DNA of 5,450 nt from an uncultured Eubacteriales bacterium (GTDB lineage: Bacteria; Bacillota; Clostridia; Oscillospirales; Acutalibacteraceae). Below, piece after piece: positions 2,943-5,450 of this stretch (within the stretch, counting starts at the first letter, position 1; each line of letters begins with the position of its first letter). The position numbers and the translations under genes are program-made. The DNA is taken from positions 1 to 5,450 of the forward strand of contig CAKUMQ010000105.1 of the NCBI GenBank assembly GCA_934667845.1. Reading direction: 5' to 3'. The notes beneath the pieces are model-generated. The model did not search any database. It was not told the DNA's origin and worked only from the letters and a program-made list of their open reading frames with translations.

Positions 2943-5450
2943 CTACTGTCGCACAGATATTGCTTCACCACTGACAGACACTTTGTCTGCAAGTATGCTG
3001 AGTGCAGTGTCCATCGCCTCATTAATGGCTTTGCCAACACGTGTCACTCCGCATTGCGCAGCTAAAGAACGGTACAACCCGCTTTTATCGGCTGTTACAT
3101 TTTGTTTCAGAATCTCAAACATTCCAGCGGCTAATTCCTCTGGCGCAATTTGTTTGATGTCACGCTCAATATCGCCCGGGCCTCTGAACTGAATCTCTTT
3201 TCCGTTATCCAGATACAAGAATCCATTCCTGCGGATAATGCCGTAACGCTGGCAGCCGTACATCTGCTGCTCATAGGCTCTCTGCACGACGCTCGTGACC
3301 TTTTCACGGTCGAAATACCACACGAAGCGTTTTAGAAACAAATCTTCCGATAGAGGTGCCTCCACTTCCAAAATTTCCTTAACGATTGCCTTGAAATCGC
3401 TGTAATGATGACGTCGGCAAACCTCAAAAAAATCCGCCGCCTTATACGCAGGAAATTCAAAATGTTTTTCGACTGCAACCTCTTCAAATGTTTCTGTCGG
3501 CTGACTATCTACTGGCTTTACTTCTGCTTTTGTTGGGTTTTTGACCGCATCCGCAGCTGCCTCTAAAAGCCGCAGCTGTTCAACCGATTTGTTTCTGAAC
3601 CAGTCCGTAGACCAGATGCGATAGAATTTCCAACCCATGCGCTCCAAAATTTCCTGCCGCAGACGGTCACGGTCACGCGCATTTTTGGATGAGTGATATG
3701 TTGCGCCATCGCATTCAATCGCAAGTACATAGTCAGAGCTGTCCGGCAACTTCAAACCGAGGTCAATACGGAATCCAGAGCAGCCGACTTGCGTATCTAC
3801 CGCAAAGCCTTTGGATCTCAGATAATCGCACACCTCAAGTTCAAAATCGGAATCGAATTGCTCAAACGGGCTGACGGAAATTGCCCGTTCCAGCGCAACG
3901 CTGCCGTTCTCAGCATAATCGAGGTATTCACGAAGCAGCTTTGCACCTTCTGCGGATGTATGCTTCAAGTTAATGTCCGTATGGTGCATGGAAGAAACCA
4001 GTTGGACATTGCATTTTGCACGGGTAACGGCAACATTCAGCCTTCGTTCACCGCCGACACGGTTCAATGGGCCGAAAGTATGCAGTAGGCGCCCTTGCGC
4101 ATCAATACCATAGGCAATGCTGAAAATGATCGTATCGCGTTCATCACCCTGCACGGTTTCGAGATTTTTGATGAAGAAAGGCTCTTTCCCATCGTTCTTG
4201 AAGAAGTATTCCTTTTCCGGTGTGCTTTGCCGCCGTTTGGAAAGCAGTTTATCAATCAAGTCCTGCTGCGCTACGCTGAACGCAACCACACCAAGACTGC
4301 GGTTCGGATATTTCTCAATATTCTGATAGATCAGATCAACAATAAACTCTGCTTCCTTCCGGTTGGTATGGGCTTTGCGGTCAAATACGCCGTCCACGTG
4401 ATAATAGTCTACACCGATTCCCGGAGCATCGACCTTAGAAGACGGGAACGTCACAAGATCGCTGTCATAAAAATTCTTGTTGGAGAAAGTAATCAGCTGC
4501 TCATATCGACTGCGGTAATGCCAGCGCAGCCGGAGCTGCTGCATGGATGTCGAACACAGATCCAAGATAGATTCAAAGTCCGTTACATCTCCGGTTTCTT
4601 CGTCGTTGTCCTCCGCTTCAATGGTAGCATTGAAGAAGTTGCTGGGCGGCATCTGCTTAGAGTCACCCACAACAATCAACTGGTCTGCACGATAGATTGC
4701 GCCGATTGCATCCTGCGGGAAAATCTGTGATGCCTCATCAAATACAACCACATCGAAGTGAACGGAATCCGGCGCAAGGAAAGTGCTGACGCTCAGCGGA
4801 GACATCAAAAAGCACGGCTTGACTCGCTGAACAAGCTCACCTGTTTCAGCAAGCAGAGAACGAATACTCTTTTGCTTGCGCTTTTTCTCGCCTTCACGAA
4901 GCAAGATTGCCAATGCACTCCCGGACGCAATCATATCAAGCGACGGGCGCATAGAGGAAAGCTCAGCGCGGATTTTTGCCTTGTTGATTTCAAATTGCTC
5001 AGTATCTTTCTCGGAAAAAGTACGAATCGCTTTATCCTGAGAAATTCGATTGAATGCAGACAGAACAGGATTCTCAGACAAAATCGAATCGATCCATTGA
5101 TAGTAGAATTGCTTTTGGAATGCGCTGACAATATACTTTGACTCTATATTCTGACCAATAGCAGCATTTACATAAGGCACGACCTGCTTATCATCCAACT
5201 TGGAGAGAAGACTCCTGAAATGGCACCAGTTATCCAACTTGTCCATTTCACTCAGACAGTCCGCTAATCTCGCCAATACCAAATTACACGGTGCAGAGTG
5301 AGTGTTCAGAATCGCTCGATCAAAGTACCCATCAACTCGCTTGAATGTATCAGCACTACAAACTGCGAAAGTCTCGTCAAGTTTCTGGTGGTAATCTGCA
5401 AATATATCTCGTTCAGAGGTGAAATCGTTATAGTGTTCCAAAGTGCCGAA
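2943..5450 (-). CDS. SF1 helicase - Vsr-like nuclease - DUF3320 protein (Hhe-type defence), N-terminus missing
   Basis: The frame is open at the right edge; 835 residues are visible, numbered here from the codon at 5448-5450. Superfamily 1 helicase motifs are clear: motif II DEAS (238-241), motif III VVGDSKQMPP (about 260-269), the WHYRSR segment (310-315), motif V ETVQGDERD (431-439) and motif VI RRLNVAVTRAK (469-479). Walker A should lie beyond the edge. Then comes a Vsr-like / MTES_1575-DUF559 nuclease domain (about 534-620) with acidic FELEV, D563 in FRIDLGL, E579 and D581 in AIECDGATYH, and RIWSTDWF. A DUF3320-type tail starts near 660. Family members are usually 1,500-2,000 residues with DUF4011 in front. 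From memory, the single-gene anti-phage system Hhe has this build; the defence role is inferred. All visible motifs look intact. The nominal start at 5441 is an internal TTG, not the true start. The gene looks poorer in GC than int, in keeping with acquired cargo. Confidence 0.9.
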   Translation of the reverse strand, partial: FGTLEHYNDFTSERDIFADYHQKLDETFAVCSADTFKRVDGYFDRAILNTHSAPCNLVLARLADCLSEMDKLDNWCHFRSLLSKLDDKQVVPYVNAAIGQNIESKYIVSAFQKQFYYQWIDSILSENPVLSAFNRISQDKAIRTFSEKDTEQFEINKAKIRAELSSMRPSLDMIASGSALAILLREGEKKRKQKSIRSLLAETGELVQRVKPCFLMSPLSVSTFLAPDSVHFDVVVFDEASQIFPQDAIGAIYRADQLIVVGDSKQMPPSNFFNATIEAEDNDEETGDVTDFESILDLCSTSMQQLRLRWHYRSRYEQLITFSNKNFYDSDLVTFPSSKVDAPGIGVDYYHVDGVFDRKAHTNRKEAEFIVDLIYQNIEKYPNRSLGVVAFSVAQQDLIDKLLSKRRQSTPEKEYFFKNDGKEPFFIKNLETVQGDERDTIIFSIAYGIDAQGRLLHTFGPLNRVGGERRLNVAVTRAKCNVQLVSSMHHTDINLKHTSAEGAKLLREYLDYAENGSVALERAISVSPFEQFDSDFELEVCDYLRSKGFAVDTQVGCSGFRIDLGLKLPDSSDYVLAIECDGATYHSSKNARDRDRLRQEILERMGWKFYRIWSTDWFRNKSVEQLRLLEAAADAVKNPTKAEVKPVDSQPTETFEEVAVEKHFEFPAYKAADFFEVCRRHHYSDFKAIVKEILEVEAPLSEDLFLKRFVWYFDREKVTSVVQRAYEQQMYGCQRYGIIRRNGFLYLDNGKEIQFRGPGDIERDIKQIAPEELAAGMFEILKQNVTADKSGLYRSLAAQCGVTRVGKAINEAMDTALSILADKVSVSGEAISVRQ

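Noticed and set aside
5439..5441. TTG as the start codon of the helicase gene
   Set aside because: The frame stays open to the window edge, the Walker A region is missing from the visible part, and family members continue for hundreds of residues upstream.

Overview
The window looks like part of an integrative mobile element from a low-to-mid GC Firmicute, most likely a gut Clostridia member of the Oscillospiraceae/Faecalibacterium kind. That host guess rests on the style of the integrase and the helicase and on base composition; it is an inference, not a match to a known genome.

Left end (1-390): the last 32 codons of an unidentified gene, two hairpins, then the 3' part of a tRNA-Arg(ACG) gene (229-273, anticodon loop to CCA) followed at once by a perfect hairpin terminator. 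The 5' half of the tRNA is missing, so this is an attachment-site core. Similar paired TGACCC motifs lie on both sides of it (97-120 and 348-372). That layout fits either attP of a circular element or the junction between two tandemly inserted elements.

Integrase (391-1542, minus strand): a complete tyrosine recombinase with all catalytic residues, ending about 120 bp from the att core. Its leader carries short direct repeats, and further upstream lie three copies of a 24-bp motif spaced 44-46 bp apart, which are candidate arm-type or regulatory sites.

Gene-poor stretch (1618-2942): about 1.3 kb with no convincing gene. It holds a double hairpin terminator, an imperfect direct repeat with a 311-bp period that preserves a small hairpin through wobble-to-Watson-Crick changes, and a cluster of stem-loops at 2697-2781.

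Right end (2943-5450, minus strand, N-terminus cut off): a superfamily 1 helicase fused to a Vsr-like (MTES_1575/DUF559-type) nuclease and a DUF3320 tail. This is the C-terminal two-thirds or half of the large DUF4011-helicase-nuclease-DUF3320 family, to which single-gene anti-phage systems of the Hhe type belong. The simplest reading is a tRNA-Arg-targeting element carrying a phage-defence gene as cargo next to its integrase module.
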